Of a stretch of DNA of 64,000 nucleotides, positions 54,328 through 62,341 are shown piece by piece. The stretch comes from Paenibacillus sp. FSL W8-0186 (GTDB taxonomy: Bacteria; Bacillota; Bacilli; Paenibacillales; Paenibacillaceae), in the NCBI RefSeq assembly GCF_037969765.1, contig NZ_CP150207.1:2969001-3033000 (forward strand), in the 5' to 3' direction. Under the pieces are notes generated by a model that was not told the DNA's origin, made no database searches, and saw nothing but the letters and a program-made list of their open reading frames with translations. The stretch's first letter is position 1. The number at the start of each line of letters is the position of its first letter. Both the position numbers and the translations under genes were made by a program.

Positions 54328-55830
54328 CTAGTTACCGCTTCCTTTCCAACGTTTTCTCCTAAAACCAAAGCCCGTCACTTCCACCCGTGAACTCTTCGCT
54401 GCCTCGGGATAACATACTTTCATCAATTCGCCCACCATTGCCTGGCCAGGCTCAAATGGATCGCTCTCCTCAGCAATCTCATACACCCGATCGGTGCCTA
54501 AATGCTTGCGAAGCCGGCGTTGTGCCCCCCTCCCGCCCAAGGGGATGAAGCAGACCCATCTGCGCCGAATGGCTTCGCCAACCCGAAACCCGATGCTTAA
54601 CGCTTCCTCCTCCCGCCATTCAGCCCCGGAAACGACGAGGATCGGCAAATCAGCCCGCGAGAACTCCTCAATCAACTCCCTGCGCCCGGTGGAACCAAGA
54701 TCGCAGATCACGAACTCATATCCTTCAGCAAGCAGTTCGATCCACTCAGCCCGTGAGGGATGACGTACATAGTCGACCGCATGAATTCGAAACCGCTGCG
54801 GTACGGAAGCATGATCCGCCCTCGATTTCGCCCGTCCTGTAACCGCTTGGGCAAGTTGTGTAAACGCTGCTGCGCCCGCCTCCATCTCAACGACAGCCAC
54901 ACGCTTGGAGTAACGGGATAACGCATGAGCGATCATGATTGCCGTATGGGTAACCCCAATTCCTGGACTCGCCCCCATTACTGCAATCACGCTGCAGCGT
55001 TTGGGCCGTCCAGCCTCCTCGTGTTCCCGAGCCCCCGCAATCAACGATAGCGCCCGGCTAGTCTCTATCGCCGATGGGTATCTGTCCTGGGGTTCGGCCT
55101 GCAGCAAGCGCTGCAAAACAGGAAGCAATCGCTCATAACCATTCCTGCGAATTACGCTTGCCGCCTCCTCGGACCAAACACTGTGCGCTCCCCCCGTTCC
55201 GAGGTAAAGGAGAACCGCTCCTAAGGAATATAGATCCGTCCGGCAATCGCTTTGCCTGCCCCCATACTGCTCTGGGGCGGCAAAGCCTGCCGAACCGATC
55301 AACACCGTATCCTCCGCCTGATCCTCCTTGTATCTCCGGGCAATTCCAAAATCGATAAACCTGATTTCCCCATGCTGGTCCACCAGCAGATTGGCAGGCT
55401 TCAAATCCCGGTGGATGATCGGCGGCTCATGGCAGTGCAAATATTGAAGACCTTCGCAAATTTGCTGCCCGATGGATATTAAAGAAGGCAGGGTCAATTC
55501 ACTTCCTTGCCTTTCCGCGTAGCGGTCTAGATGCTCTCCTTCTACATAGTCCATAATCATGTACAAGTGACCCGTTTCGGACGGTCTAGAGATGTCTATA
55601 ATTCTTGGTAATCTAGGATGATCCAAAGCAATTAGCAGCGCCGCCTCCTCTTCCAAAGAAATATTGAAATGCATCGCTGGAGCGACTACCTTCATCGCCC
55701 ATGCTTTGCCAGGCAGCTTCAGATCGGATACCAGATAGACCCGGCTCATGCCGCCTGCTCCAATCATGCGTTCAATTCTATATCTGCCCGCAATGATTTC
55801 GCCGGCAGCCAGCACCTCGATCAATGGCAA
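54328..55830 (-). CDS. Ser/Thr protein kinase fused to a TadZ/MinD-like domain
   Basis: About 500 residues from TTG 55830, seven bases behind GGAGG (frame open to 55869). Residues 17-260 are a Hanks-type kinase: Gly loop GAGGMSRVY (24-32), Lys47 in WAMKVV, His-Arg-Asp 140-142 in IIHRDLKPANLL and Asp-Phe-Gly 160-162, all intact, with APEQYGG of the activation segment. From about 280 a MinD/TadZ-like domain starts VIAVMGASPGIGVTHTAI, a degenerate P-loop without the Lys, then RVAVVEMEAG and YEFVICDLGSTG. No membrane helix, unlike PrkC. First gene of the Tad-like operon; the kinase may control pilus assembly by phosphorylating its partners. Confidence 0.82.
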   Translation of the reverse strand: MPLIEVLAAGEIIAGRYRIERMIGAGGMSRVYLVSDLKLPGKAWAMKVVAPAMHFNISLEEEAALLIALDHPRLPRIIDISRPSETGHLYMIMDYVEGEHLDRYAERQGSELTLPSLISIGQQICEGLQYLHCHEPPIIHRDLKPANLLVDQHGEIRFIDFGIARRYKEDQAEDTVLIGSAGFAAPEQYGGRQSDCRTDLYSLGAVLLYLGTGGAHSVWSEEAASVIRRNGYERLLPVLQRLLQAEPQDRYPSAIETSRALSLIAGAREHEEAGRPKRCSVIAVMGASPGIGVTHTAIMIAHALSRYSKRVAVVEMEAGAAAFTQLAQAVTGRAKSRADHASVPQRFRIHAVDYVRHPSRAEWIELLAEGYEFVICDLGSTGRRELIEEFSRADLPILVVSGAEWREEEALSIGFRVGEAIRRRWVCFIPLGGRGAQRRLRKHLGTDRVYEIAEESDPFEPGQAMVGELMKVCYPEAAKSSRVEVTGFGFRRKRWKGSGN

Positions 55831-55859
55831 GCGGAAACCTCCTTCCACGCGCAAAAAAA

Positions 55860-55919
55860 GGGAAAGCATCCATGCTTGATGCCCGGTCTTGCCGGAGCAT
55901 AATCATGGGATACTTTCCC
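55860..55919 (-). terminator. Terminator-like leader hairpin before the kinase-Tad operon
   Basis: On the minus strand GGGAAAG/CTTTCCC outer arms, ATCC/GGAT and an inner ATGC-CCGG/CCGG-GCAT stem with loop CAAGA, followed by seven T (55853-55859). It lies only 22 bases before the kinase start codon. It ends the upstream RlmM-like operon and, if transcription starts at the promoter beyond it, also acts as an attenuator. Confidence 0.75.
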
Positions 55920-55949
55920 TTTATTGGCTGTTTGTATAATTTTGGAACC

Positions 55950-55979
55950 AGTATACGTGATCGAACGGCGTTTTGTAAA
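55950..55979 (-). promoter_or_regulatory. Candidate promoter of the kinase-Tad operon
   Basis: Minus-strand -35 TTTACA (55974-55979), 18-bp spacer, -10 TATACT (55950-55955), giving a start near 55943. The transcript would read through the hairpin at 55860-55919 before reaching the kinase gene. Confidence 0.5.
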
Positions 55980-56010
55980 GTCCTTTTTGCCGCCCTTTTA
56001 ATTAATGATA

Positions 56011-57120
56011 TTAATATTTAATCATATATAGTGTTATTTCGTCCCGATTATGGAACAGCTGTTTCGCCCTTTGCACCTGCAGACGAGACTCCTGAAATAT
56101 ACCGATCACCTCTTGAGTAAGAGCCATCGGCTTCTTGCTCAACAGCTTGACCGTAACGATGGCCGTTCCGCCGGGCGCCAACGTATACAACAAATCGCTA
56201 ACCAGCTTCGCCGTCAGCTTTGGGCTCCAGCTCATATCGCAGACCAGCAAATCGAACTGATGCTCCCGAAGCTTCACTTCGCCGGCATTTTTTCTAAGTA
56301 TGGTTAAATTCGGAGCATTCAGCAGCGATGGGTGCATTTTGGCTGGATCCACCGCCGTCACGCTAAGCCCCCGCTCTAGCAGAAAAGAAGTCCAGCCCCC
56401 GGGAGCGGCGCCGATATCCAGCGCCTCGCGAAACGCCGTAAAATCAACGCCGAAGACCAGCTCGGCCTCGAGCAGCTTGAATTTCGCCCGGGATATCTGC
56501 CCTTCCTCCCGCTGAAAGCGCACAGCACCGCCGTTCCAGTCTGAAATATTATCAGCCGGCCGCGATACTCCGGCATAGAGGGACTCTTTCCCTACGAACA
56601 CCGAGAGGATATATTCGGCATCGCGAACGACGAAGTCTGCGTTCAAGCCGCTTAATTTGCTTTGGATCAGATCTTTTAGCTCTGCTGCGGGACCGCTCCA
56701 AAGCGAATTCTCAGTTTTCCTAGGCTGTACGGCAATTTTTGCCGCATTTCTCAGCCGCTGGTCGGAAAGCGCATTTGCCGCTAGCTTCTCCATTCCCTCC
56801 GCAAACTCATCTTGTCCGAGTCCGTTCCATTCCCAATCAATTTGGAATATATGTCTCAGAAAAACAGGCGGCCTCTCCGAAATCGCAGCAATCACACGTT
56901 CTGCTGGTTCCTGCAGCGTTACGCGAAGCACTTCTCCTGGTATCAGCACGGTACTTTTCACCGCACCGAATAATCGGCGAAGCTCCTCTTGCGCATACGG
57001 CGCAAAGCCGTGATTGGCTGTACAGATCCACTGGCTCTCCGGGCTTGTCGCCTCACCTGATCCGCTTAATGAAATATCTTGACTAGTCAACGCAAAACCC
57101 CCAGAAGTAATGGCCGCCAT
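56011..57120 (-). CDS. RlmM-like 2'-O-ribose rRNA methyltransferase
   Basis: 369 residues. N-terminal THUMP-like region (about 25-150), then a RrmJ/FtsJ-type methyltransferase: SAM motif LDIGAAPGGWTSFLL, and the K-D-K-E tetrad as Lys in SRAKFKLLE, Asp in LLVCDMSW, Lys in AIVTVKLL and Glu in DEITLYM. E. coli RlmM methylates 23S rRNA C2498; the target here is inferred. Start uncertain: ATG 57120 has a weak AAGG site, TTG 57090 has GGGGG. Last gene of the oxidoreductase-to-RlmM operon. Confidence 0.85.
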   Translation of the reverse strand: MAAITSGGFALTSQDISLSGSGEATSPESQWICTANHGFAPYAQEELRRLFGAVKSTVLIPGEVLRVTLQEPAERVIAAISERPPVFLRHIFQIDWEWNGLGQDEFAEGMEKLAANALSDQRLRNAAKIAVQPRKTENSLWSGPAAELKDLIQSKLSGLNADFVVRDAEYILSVFVGKESLYAGVSRPADNISDWNGGAVRFQREEGQISRAKFKLLEAELVFGVDFTAFREALDIGAAPGGWTSFLLERGLSVTAVDPAKMHPSLLNAPNLTILRKNAGEVKLREHQFDLLVCDMSWSPKLTAKLVSDLLYTLAPGGTAIVTVKLLSKKPMALTQEVIGIFQESRLQVQRAKQLFHNRDEITLYMIKY

Positions 57121-57146
57121 CCAGCACGGCCTTAAAGTGAACTCAT

Positions 57147-57500
57147 CTAATTGCGGGCACTTCTTCTAGCCATGCCCTCGATTTCATCCAGGCGTTCAAA
57201 TGGAATCGGTCCATTATGCAAAATAACGCACTCCGGCTTGTTCTGGTATAAAATTTCGTACATGCTTTTTTTCCCGGCCATACTTGATGTATGCAAGAAA
57301 ATCTCTCTAGGATACAATCCTTCCCGCGCGATGGCTGCAGCCACCTCGGCCCCCGTCTTCTCGCCCGGCCCCATATCGTAATCCAGCGACAAGATGTCGA
57401 CTTCGGAAATCCGCAGAAGCTCTATGCACTCATCGACGGTCCTAACCAACGTAAACCCTGAGGGACAACGCCGCAAATCATCCATATACACATGAATCAA
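57147..57500 (-). CDS. Cyclic-phosphate processing receiver-like (cREC) protein
   Basis: About 117 residues from TTG 57500 behind AAAGGA (frame open to 57548). LIHVYMDDLRRCPSGFTLVRTVDECIELL and ILSLDYDMGPGEKTGAEVA match the receiver-like fold placed by comparative genomics in RNA/cyclic-phosphate systems (cREC); acidic residues sit in DYD and MDD. ILHNGPIPF closes the C-terminus. No kinase is near. It follows the endonuclease IV gene closely. Confidence 0.68.
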   Translation of the reverse strand: MIHVYMDDLRRCPSGFTLVRTVDECIELLRISEVDILSLDYDMGPGEKTGAEVAAAIAREGLYPREIFLHTSSMAGKKSMYEILYQNKPECVILHNGPIPFERLDEIEGMARRSARN

Positions 57501-57526
57501 TGTTCTTCGTCCTTTCCCGCGGAATT

Positions 57527-58390
57527 TCAGCACCAGGCTTTCACCCACCGCCTCACCCGTTCCATATCTTCTCTATAGGTTCCATCTTCGCCTTTCTCAC
57601 TCTCGAAAATCCATGGTATTCCCCGCACCTGATCGAGTTGCAGAAGCTTACGGAAGCCTCTTTCGCCAATGTAGCCCGACCCAACCCGGGCATGCCGGTC
57701 TTTCCGTGAATGTGCTGGATATTTGGAATCATTGAGATGGATTACGGTTAATCCGCTCCAATAATCCAATTCGGCCGCTTTGCGGGCAAAGATATTGTCA
57801 GCTTCCCCGACCCACATTCCCGAAGCGAAAGCATGGCAGGTGTCGAGGCAAAAGCCGATGCGTTCGGGCGATTGGCACAGCTTACGGATCTGAACCAGTT
57901 CCTCCAAGGTCATGCCCATGTCTCCATGGTCACCGGCCTGATTCTCAATAAGCAGCTTAGCTTTGCCTTCCCAGCCGGACAGCACCTTATTTATACATTG
58001 TATAATATTTTGATAACCTTGTAAGGGGTTTTCAGTCTTAAATGTGCCAAAATGGACAATTATTCCCATAGATCCGCATGCTTCTGCAATTTCAAGATCA
58101 TTCCGCAGCGAATGAACGGTTCTTGCAAACTGATCAGGCGCTGCATGCAAATCGACCGCCAAATTGCTCGGATAGGGAGTATGGGCCACAGACCGTATTC
58201 CGTGCTGTTCGCAAAGCGTGCGGCAGCGCTCGGCATCCTGGCGGTCAAAATCTTTCACCGACAAGCTTCTCGGATTTTTTGGAAAATATTGAAACGCGCC
58301 TGCACCGGACGAAATCGCGATTTGCGCGGCTCCCGCATATCCGCTGCGGATGCTGAGATGCCCGCCGACGATTGGCTTCTTAGCGGTCAT
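57527..58390 (-). CDS. nfo: Endonuclease IV (AP endonuclease)
   Basis: About 287 residues from ATG 58390, overlapping the glycosylase stop; the frame extends upstream to 58528 without conservation. TIM barrel with three zinc ions: His in GGHLSIRSGY, His in AHTPYPSNLA, Glu in LIENQAGDHG, Asp/His in GFCLDTCHAFASG, HLNDSK and the DRHARVGSGYIG segment. Cuts DNA 5' of abasic sites, the step after Fpg-type glycosylases, whose gene it overlaps. Confidence 0.93.
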   Translation of the reverse strand: MTAKKPIVGGHLSIRSGYAGAAQIAISSGAGAFQYFPKNPRSLSVKDFDRQDAERCRTLCEQHGIRSVAHTPYPSNLAVDLHAAPDQFARTVHSLRNDLEIAEACGSMGIIVHFGTFKTENPLQGYQNIIQCINKVLSGWEGKAKLLIENQAGDHGDMGMTLEELVQIRKLCQSPERIGFCLDTCHAFASGMWVGEADNIFARKAAELDYWSGLTVIHLNDSKYPAHSRKDRHARVGSGYIGERGFRKLLQLDQVRGIPWIFESEKGEDGTYREDMERVRRWVKAWC

Positions 58391-59198
58391 GCTGACAGCC
58401 CGGGCTGTAGAAAACCTTTTTGCCGGCAATTTCGGTCTTGACGATTTCGTCCCCGCAGCGGTAGCATTTTTCCCCTTCCCGGTCATACACCTGGCATAGG
58501 TCATTGAAACCGCCTGTAAGCTTGTCATCCTTTGTCAACGGAAGCTCCATATAGCCCCCTGCTTCGGTAGCGTGGATCAGAACGTCGCGAACCGCTTGAT
58601 ATAGCGCAGACAAATCGTCCTCGCTCATATTTTGCAGCTTGGCGGATGGCCGCAATCCAGCCGCGTACGCGATCTCATCCGCATAGCAGTTGCCGATTCC
58701 GGCAACGATTTCCTGATTTACGAGCGCGGTCTTCAGGCTGCCCCGTCGCTTGCTGAAAATCGCTTTGAACTTCTCTTCGTTCATTTTTCGGTCGAGCAGC
58801 TCCGGGCCCAAATCCGACAGCAGCTCCTCCGCTTCCTTTGCGGTATGCAAATGCAAATAACCTAGTCTAAGGCCGATAAAATACAGCACCATGCCGCCTT
58901 CGAACGAAATCTCGACTTGCGTGCTGCGGTTCGGACGATCCTCCAAAGTGCCCAGGTACAAAAGTCCGCCAAGCATCAAATGCAGCAAGAGCCGGCGGCC
59001 GTTGTCCAAATGAAACAGTAAATGTTTGCCCCGCCGCTCAATAAAAATAACTTGTCTGCCCAGCAAAGCATTCGTAAAAGCTTCAGGCTCCAGATTTACC
59101 GACTTCTCCCGGTGAATTGCGATTCTTGTTATAGGCAAATCCAAAATATGCTTGGATAGCTGAATTCGATAATTATCCATTTCCGGCAGTTCCGGCAT
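58380..59198 (-). CDS. Fpg/Nei-family DNA glycosylase with altered zinc finger
   Basis: 272 residues from ATG 59198 so that Pro2 is the catalytic N-terminus (PELPEMDNYR); Glu3 and Lys in ERRGKHLL are present, as is the H2TH motif with GIGNCYADEIAYAAG. The C-terminal zinc finger reads CYRCG then FYSPGCQHD: the third Cys is Ser, the DNA-contacting Arg is Lys (IAGKK), and a His follows the last Cys. Removes oxidised bases in the Fpg/Nei family; activity may differ from MutM. Overlaps nfo by 11 bases. Confidence 0.88.
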   Translation of the reverse strand: MPELPEMDNYRIQLSKHILDLPITRIAIHREKSVNLEPEAFTNALLGRQVIFIERRGKHLLFHLDNGRRLLLHLMLGGLLYLGTLEDRPNRSTQVEISFEGGMVLYFIGLRLGYLHLHTAKEAEELLSDLGPELLDRKMNEEKFKAIFSKRRGSLKTALVNQEIVAGIGNCYADEIAYAAGLRPSAKLQNMSEDDLSALYQAVRDVLIHATEAGGYMELPLTKDDKLTGGFNDLCQVYDREGEKCYRCGDEIVKTEIAGKKVFYSPGCQHDR

Positions 59199-59228
59199 TG
59201 TCATCTTTCCCTTCTCTATCTCATTAAC

Positions 59229-60035
59229 CTATCTTGTTGATTTCAGCGAACTGACGACCAGAGACTGAACATCGGCCAAGCTGTCGCAAATTTGATCCGG
59301 CCTCACTCCGGTTTTTGCCTGAAGATCAGACAAATTGCCGCGGGTCGTCACTCCGGTCAACGCCAGTATGGTGCCGCACCCCGCATGGGCTCCGGCTGAG
59401 ATGTCCGTATACATATTATCGCCAATTACCGCGGCCTCATCAGGACGTACGCCCAAACGGTCCATGGCATGCTTCATCAAAATTTCCGACGGTTTCCCAA
59501 TGGTGACCGGTTGTACGCCAGAAGCCGCTACGATCGCCGCGGAAATGGTCCCTGCCCCCGGCATTAAGCCATCCTGACCCGGCAGCAGCAAATCCGGGTT
59601 CGTCAGCACATATTTCGCCCCGCCTGTAATCCACCTAGCGGCTTGAGCCAGCTTCTCATAGGTAAAGGAGCGATCAATGCCCTGCACCACATATTCAGGC
59701 TGCTCCGAATCGATGGTCAACCCGGCCCGCTTCAACGCCTCAATCAATCCATGCTCCCCAATCGGCGCTACCCTAGCTCCGGGCTGCAGGCCTGCAATAT
59801 ACTCTGCGGCAGCCACAGCCGACGTACATACATCCTCCGTCTCGGCGGGTATGCCCAATTGGCGTAAATGCTCGGCTACGTCAGCGGGCGTACGCGAGGA
59901 GTTATTGGTTACGAATAAATAGGGGATTTCATTATATTTCATTGCATTAATTAGTTGATCGGCCCCGGGAATCATGCGATTTCCATGATACATCGTGCCG
60001 TCTAGGTCAATCAGATATGCCTTCCAGTTCGTCAA
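59229..60035 (-). CDS. HAD-IIA phosphatase (NagD/YutF-like)
   Basis: 268 residues from TTG 60035, eight bases behind AAGGAG and overlapping the oxidoreductase stop (TTGA). Starts TNWKAYLIDLDGTMYHGN with the two catalytic Asp, like YutF; VTNNSSRTPADV (motif II), NPDLLLPG and IGDNMYTDISAGAHAGC (motif IV) follow, with a C2 cap between. Hydrolyses small phosphates; substrate unknown. Confidence 0.9.
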   Translation of the reverse strand: MTNWKAYLIDLDGTMYHGNRMIPGADQLINAMKYNEIPYLFVTNNSSRTPADVAEHLRQLGIPAETEDVCTSAVAAAEYIAGLQPGARVAPIGEHGLIEALKRAGLTIDSEQPEYVVQGIDRSFTYEKLAQAARWITGGAKYVLTNPDLLLPGQDGLMPGAGTISAAIVAASGVQPVTIGKPSEILMKHAMDRLGVRPDEAAVIGDNMYTDISAGAHAGCGTILALTGVTTRGNLSDLQAKTGVRPDQICDSLADVQSLVVSSLKSTR

Positions 60036-61117
60036 CGCTCCCACTCCTTCTTCCGCACTTGATCAACGTATTTCTCTACGCGCAGCGCGTCAGCAAGCGT
60101 AGGTGCCAGCCCTGCAAATTCATCATCTCCGGCAAGTCTCAGCATGAAATGATATAGCGCGGCAAAATGGGAATCGACGAATATGCCCATCGTCGCCTTA
60201 GCATCAGGGAGAAGTTTGAGGCCTACAGGCTCAGGCATGTGGGTGAGCGCGCCTCGAAGCAGGTGAACCTGCGGAATAACATCCTTTTCCAAATCCATAA
60301 CGATGCTTCCTTTGGTCCCGACAATCTGAACCGCAAAGGCATCGCTTCCCCATGCTATGCGCGACACCTCCACCATACCACGGACACCCGTAACCGTCTC
60401 AAAATTTATGGCCGCCCAATCATCGACTTGAATAGCCACTTTGCGTTCGTCCCCCGACTGAGCGGGGCGTTCGTTTACGAAAGTCTCCGTTGTACCGCCG
60501 ATTTGCGCTAAATCTCCAAACCAGTGGCAAATGAGATCAAGCGCATGAACTCCAATATCGGTAATGGCCCCGCCGCCGGACAGTTCGCTGCTGACCCGCC
60601 AGCTGAAAGGGCGTTCCTGGTCCAGATAGCCGGAGCGAAGATAAGATATTTTACACTGCAGCACCTGGCCGATGCTCTGCTGCCGCAGCAGCTCGGAAGT
60701 CCGCTGAACGGCCGGATGATAGCGGAACATTAGCGCAACCTGTGCAGTTAAATGCTTGGGATATTGATCCGCCGCTTGCACGGATTCATAATAATTATCG
60801 GCAATCGGCTTCTCGCAGTAAAGTGCTTTGCCCGCATCGCCAGCCACGCGAATACTCTCGGGATGCAGGGCATTTGGAGTACATACGCTGACCGCAGCCG
60901 CCGATTCCCGGCTTACCGCTTCCTCGATGTCGTCCGTGATGTGCGCAAAACCCATGGCTAAGGCTTGCTCTTTATGTACATCCGGTTTCCGTGTCACTAA
61001 TGTGTCCAGCACCGGCACAAATGGAGTTTTCTTAAGAACTGGCAGTGTCCGCAGCGCAACGATATGCGTCTTCGCGATTGTACCAAAGCCATGCAGAACA
61101 AAAGGAATTTTCTTCAA
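60032..61117 (-). CDS. Gfo/Idh/MocA-family oxidoreductase
   Basis: 361 residues; TTG start behind GGGAGGG. Rossmann loop LHGFGTIAKTHIVAL, catalytic Lys in YCEKPIADN, and TDIGVHALDLICHWFGD with substrate-binding His. C-terminal alpha/beta domain complete. Probably NAD(P)-dependent on a sugar or inositol; unrelated in role to the DNA repair genes downstream, though in the same operon. First gene of the run. Confidence 0.88.
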   Translation of the reverse strand: MKKIPFVLHGFGTIAKTHIVALRTLPVLKKTPFVPVLDTLVTRKPDVHKEQALAMGFAHITDDIEEAVSRESAAAVSVCTPNALHPESIRVAGDAGKALYCEKPIADNYYESVQAADQYPKHLTAQVALMFRYHPAVQRTSELLRQQSIGQVLQCKISYLRSGYLDQERPFSWRVSSELSGGGAITDIGVHALDLICHWFGDLAQIGGTTETFVNERPAQSGDERKVAIQVDDWAAINFETVTGVRGMVEVSRIAWGSDAFAVQIVGTKGSIVMDLEKDVIPQVHLLRGALTHMPEPVGLKLLPDAKATMGIFVDSHFAALYHFMLRLAGDDEFAGLAPTLADALRVEKYVDQVRKKEWER

Positions 61118-61320
61118 TCCGCACCCTCCCGTAATGTTTGCTTCTATTTATTCTACATAGAAAAACAAAGCGGAAGCAAATTTCCCGCCTATTTTGTATG
61201 CTCATTCCGTAAAATAGAACCACATCAAGTCGAAAGGCATCGAAGCGGGGACCTGCCCTCGCCGTGTCCTTAGCAAACTTTGAAGCGGCCTGTCATTTCC
61301 TGCGCTTTCCCGGAAAATAT

Positions 61321-62256
61321 TTATGAGCCTGATGTCCGTTCTATCCCGTACAATACGTGTTCTCTAGCGATTACGGCGTCCGGGAATATTTCCTGTGCCT
61401 CGCGTTCCAGCTGCATGATTTGATCCTCGTATTTATAACGCGAGCTCAGGTGCGTCAGGAACAAGCGCTTGGCGCCCGCTTCACGGGCCGCTTCCGCGGC
61501 CTGGCGAGCCGTACTGTGAAAATAAGTATGCGCCGTATCTTTCATCTCATGAAGAAACGTCGACTCGTGAACCAGGACATCCGCATCTCGTGCTAGAGGC
61601 AGTACGGAGCCGCATGGACGGGTATCTCCTAGAATCGTGATGATTCTTCCTTTCTTCGGTTTGCCCTGTACTTCGGAGGCGTGAAGAATCCGCCCGTCCG
61701 GAGCTTCCACGCTCTCGCCGCGCTTTAATTTGCCATAGAGCGGCCCAGGACGAATGCCGTAGCTCTCCATTGTGGCAGTGTCGAGCTTGCCGGGCAAATC
61801 CTTCTCCGTAATCCGGTATCCGTAGCTGGCTACCCGGTGCTCCAGCAATGAGGCTTCTACCCTGAACGAATCATCCTCGAACAGAACTCCTCCGTCATGC
61901 TCGACAATATCCAGGCTGTAGCTGATGTGCGACTCGCTCAGCTCCAGGCTGGTATGAATATATTGCTTTAGCCCTCGCGGTCCATAAATCGTCAAAGGAT
62001 CCTCACCGCCCTGATAGGCGCGGCTGGAGATCAGCCCCGGCAGACCAAATAAATGGTCCCCATGCAGATGTGTGATGAAGATCTTCTCCAGTTTGCTGAG
62101 TTTGAGAGGAGAACGAAGAATTTGATGCTGCGTTCCTTCTCCGCAATCAAACAGCCAGAAGGACCGGCGCTCTTCAAGCATGCGAAGGGCGACCGAGGTC
62201 ACGTTACGCTCCAAAGATGGAACGCCTGCATTAGTTCCTAAAAAGTAAAGCTCCAT
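61321..62256 (-). CDS. rnz: Ribonuclease Z
   Basis: 311 residues of the metallo-beta-lactamase fold. LYFLGTNAGVPSLERN, zinc motif THLHGDHLFGLPG (HxHxDH), GYRITEKDLPGKLD, GDTRPCG, HESTF and LTHLSSRY with further metal ligands. Cuts the 3' trailer of tRNA precursors lacking CCA. ATG behind AAAGGAG. Single gene; the 203-base gap to the oxidoreductase holds no further gene. Confidence 0.94.
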   Translation of the reverse strand: MELYFLGTNAGVPSLERNVTSVALRMLEERRSFWLFDCGEGTQHQILRSPLKLSKLEKIFITHLHGDHLFGLPGLISSRAYQGGEDPLTIYGPRGLKQYIHTSLELSESHISYSLDIVEHDGGVLFEDDSFRVEASLLEHRVASYGYRITEKDLPGKLDTATMESYGIRPGPLYGKLKRGESVEAPDGRILHASEVQGKPKKGRIITILGDTRPCGSVLPLARDADVLVHESTFLHEMKDTAHTYFHSTARQAAEAAREAGAKRLFLTHLSSRYKYEDQIMQLEREAQEIFPDAVIAREHVLYGIERTSGS

Positions 62257-62302
62257 TCTTCTCTCTCCTTTGAGCTGTAGGTGTAGTTGCCTATTCTATG
62301 GT

Positions 62303-62331
62303 CAAAACCCTCCGGGGTACGGAGGGTTTTG
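62303..62331 (-). terminator. Terminator of metH
   Basis: Perfect 12-bp stem CAAAACCCTCCG/CGGAGGGTTTTG with a 5-base loop, just after the metH stop; T-tail is only the stem end. Confidence 0.75.
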
Positions 62332-62341
62332 CGAAGTATTA

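Noticed and set aside
55860..55919. c-di-GMP riboswitch before the kinase-Tad operon
   Set aside because: The conserved GEMM bases are absent; it looks like a plain stable hairpin with a T-run.
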